From positions 1 through 6,496 of the forward strand of contig CAUEKH010000145.1 of assembly GCA_959018155.1 (NCBI GenBank): a stretch of DNA of 6,496 nucleotides. Direction: 5' to 3'. Of the stretch, positions 4,954-6,496 are shown in pieces. The notes under the pieces are model-generated. The model saw nothing but the letters and a program-made list of their open reading frames with translations. It ran no database searches and had not been told where the DNA came from. The stretch is from an uncultured Hungatella sp. GTDB lineage: Bacteria; Bacillota; Clostridia; Lachnospirales; Lachnospiraceae. The translations under genes and the position numbers were made by a program. Each line of letters starts with the position of its first letter. Positions within the stretch are counted from its first letter, which is position 1.

Positions 4954-6496
4954 ATGCCTGTCAATGACATATCAAACCTGTTCGGTTTCGTCGGTGGACT
5001 TGGAATGTTTCTTTATGGCATGAATATCATGGCCGACGGTATGCAGAAGACTGCCGGAAGCAAAATGAGCCAGTTTTTGGGAATGCTGACGAATAACCGT
5101 CTGATGGCGGTGCTTTTAGGTGCGCTGATCACTGCGATTATCCAGAGCAGCGGCGCTACGACAGTAATGGTGGTAGGTTTTGTAAGTGCGGGTGTTTTGA
5201 ATCTGACCCAGGCGGTAGGGGTCATCATGGGCGCCAATATTGGTACGACAATCACTGCATGGATCGTGTCCATGAATCAGCTGGGAGATGCGTTTGAGGT
5301 ATTTCAGCCGGCATTTTTTGCCCCGCTTTTAATTGGAATCGGCGCGCTCTTTATGCTGTTTGGCAAGAAGCAGAAGATGAAGACTTCAGGGGAAATCCTG
5401 GTAGGTCTGGGACTGCTCTTTATCGGTCTCGATTTTATGTCCGGATCTATTTCACCGTACACGGATGCCCCGATTTTTGCGGAAGCATTCCGGATACTGG
5501 GAAAGAATCCTTTGCTGGGAATGGTAATTGGCGCGCTTGTCACGGCGCTTTTGCAGAGTTCCTCGGCCTCGGTCGGTATTCTCCAGACGCTGGCCATGAA
5601 CGGAGTCGTTACGACGAACGCGGCTATTTTTATCACGCTCGGACAGAATATCGGTTCCTGTGTGACGGCTATGCTCTCCAGTGTGGGCGGTTCCAGGACC
5701 GCGAAGCGCGCTGCGGCAATTCATCTGTCCTTTAACGTGCTGGGCGCCGTGATATTCGGGGTTCTGTCCTTTGTGATTTTCTCACTCCGGCCGGATGTGG
5801 GGGCCTCTGAGATTACGGCGGTGCAGATATCCATTTTCCATACCATATTTAACTTAACCAATACGGCAATCCTGTTCCCGTTTGCCAATCAGCTGGTGAA
5901 GCTGTCCGGATTCTTTATTCATGAAGATAAGAAGGAAGCTGGGGACGCGGATGAAGAAGCTGAGACGATGAAACACCTCGATGAGAGAATCTTCGAGTCG
6001 CCGGCATTTGCCCTTGAGACGGCCGCCATGGAAGTCGTACATATGGGACTGATCACCATGGAAAATGTGGAGCGCGCCATGGATGCCATTTTGACGAAAA
6101 ACGGGGATGAGGTGGAGAACGTCTACAAGACGGAGAAAACCATCGACCATATGGAAAAGATGCTGACGGAATATCTCGTCAAAGTCAACAACTTATCACT
6201 GACAGAAGAGCAGAAACTGGTAGTCAACAATTTATTCTACAGCATCAACGATATTGAACGCGTCGGCGACCACGCGGAGAACTTAGCGGAACAGGCTCAG
6301 TACATGGCAGAGCACAACGTCAGCTTCTCCGAGACGGGAGAGTCGGACTTACGGATTATCTGCAAGGCGGCCTACAACTCCTTCAAACACGCCGTCGGCG
6401 CCCGCCAGAACGGCGATATGGATGACGTGCGCAAGGTAAGCCAGTACGAGGACGAGGTCGATAAACTGGAAGAAGAGATGCGCGAAAAGCACATCG
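4954..6496 (+). CDS. Na+/phosphate cotransporter with PhoU-like tail, 3'-truncated
   Basis: Membrane protein of the bacterial Na+/Pi cotransporter (NptA/YjbB, SLC34-like) family, predicted to move inorganic phosphate with sodium. The frame is open from 4954 to the right edge: 514 residues are visible, family members are usually about 540-600, so only the end is missing. The membrane part (about 8-320) shows the family's inverted repeat. Repeat one has QSSGATT (64-70) and GANIGTT (93-99); repeat two has QSSSASV (201-207) and GQNIGSC (230-236). The QSS motifs form the substrate/sodium site in this fold. A charged linker (about 323-345) leads to a helical PhoU-like domain with the signature DIERVGDHAENLAE (433-446). 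The start follows a perfect AAGGAGGT site. It is divergent from the serine dehydratase operon and preceded by a Pho-box-like array, suggesting induction by phosphate limitation. Direction of transport in vivo is not certain. Confidence 0.93.
   Translation, partial: MPVNDISNLFGFVGGLGMFLYGMNIMADGMQKTAGSKMSQFLGMLTNNRLMAVLLGALITAIIQSSGATTVMVVGFVSAGVLNLTQAVGVIMGANIGTTITAWIVSMNQLGDAFEVFQPAFFAPLLIGIGALFMLFGKKQKMKTSGEILVGLGLLFIGLDFMSGSISPYTDAPIFAEAFRILGKNPLLGMVIGALVTALLQSSSASVGILQTLAMNGVVTTNAAIFITLGQNIGSCVTAMLSSVGGSRTAKRAAAIHLSFNVLGAVIFGVLSFVIFSLRPDVGASEITAVQISIFHTIFNLTNTAILFPFANQLVKLSGFFIHEDKKEAGDADEEAETMKHLDERIFESPAFALETAAMEVVHMGLITMENVERAMDAILTKNGDEVENVYKTEKTIDHMEKMLTEYLVKVNNLSLTEEQKLVVNNLFYSINDIERVGDHAENLAEQAQYMAEHNVSFSETGESDLRIICKAAYNSFKHAVGARQNGDMDDVRKVSQYEDEVDKLEEEMREKHI

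Noticed and set aside
5013..6150. Four - strand open frames across the cotransporter gene (5013-5273, 5304-5636, 5452-5724, 5854-6150)
   Set aside because: The + strand here is one uninterrupted frame encoding conserved QSS and PhoU-like motifs; the opposite frames are shadows.
1..6496. Mobile element, phage, toxin-antitoxin, defence or CRISPR content
   Set aside because: No transposase, integrase, terminal repeats, spaced repeat array or defence-type domain is visible; all gene-length frames with coding support are metabolic or transport genes.

Overview
The window carries seven protein-coding genes, of which the first and last run off the edges, plus one intergenic control region. It looks like chromosomal DNA of a Gram-positive anaerobe of the Clostridia, most likely Lachnospiraceae-like. 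The reasons are strong AGGAGG-type ribosome binding sites, an L-serine dehydratase split into separate beta and alpha genes (the iron-sulfur type common in Clostridia), and a Na+/phosphate symporter with a PhoU-like tail. The genus is an inference. No rRNA, tRNA, CRISPR array, insertion sequence, phage gene or obvious island boundary was seen.

Left third (1-2320, + strand): the end of an ABC import operon in the order permease (5'-truncated), permease, ATPase. The genes are tightly packed: 0 nt between the first two, then a 28-nt overlap. The subunits resemble the spermidine/putrescine, iron(III) and phosphonate class of importers. The substrate cannot be read from this window, which contains no solute-binding protein.

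Middle (2328-4726, - strand): a three-gene operon transcribed toward the ABC operon. It encodes a PHP-family (HisJ/HisK-like) phosphoesterase, then the L-serine dehydratase beta subunit (sdaAB) and alpha subunit (sdaAA). The gaps are 17 and 25 bp. A GC-rich hairpin that contains the sdaAA stop codon in its loop ends the operon and separates it from the convergent ABC genes. The two subunits together deaminate L-serine to pyruvate and ammonia; the role of the phosphoesterase beside them is open.

Right third (4727-6496): a 227-bp divergent intergenic region, then a + strand Na+/phosphate cotransporter gene running off the right edge. The region holds a good sigma-A-like promoter for the serine dehydratase operon. 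It also holds three TTTAC(T/C/A) direct repeats at an exact 11-bp period, placed as a PhoP-binding Pho box would be in front of the phosphate transporter. A small palindrome and a leader hairpin lie downstream.

Most of this is ordinary metabolic and transport DNA. I found no convincing undescribed system. The best leads are the Pho-box-like array and the phosphoesterase/serine dehydratase operon.
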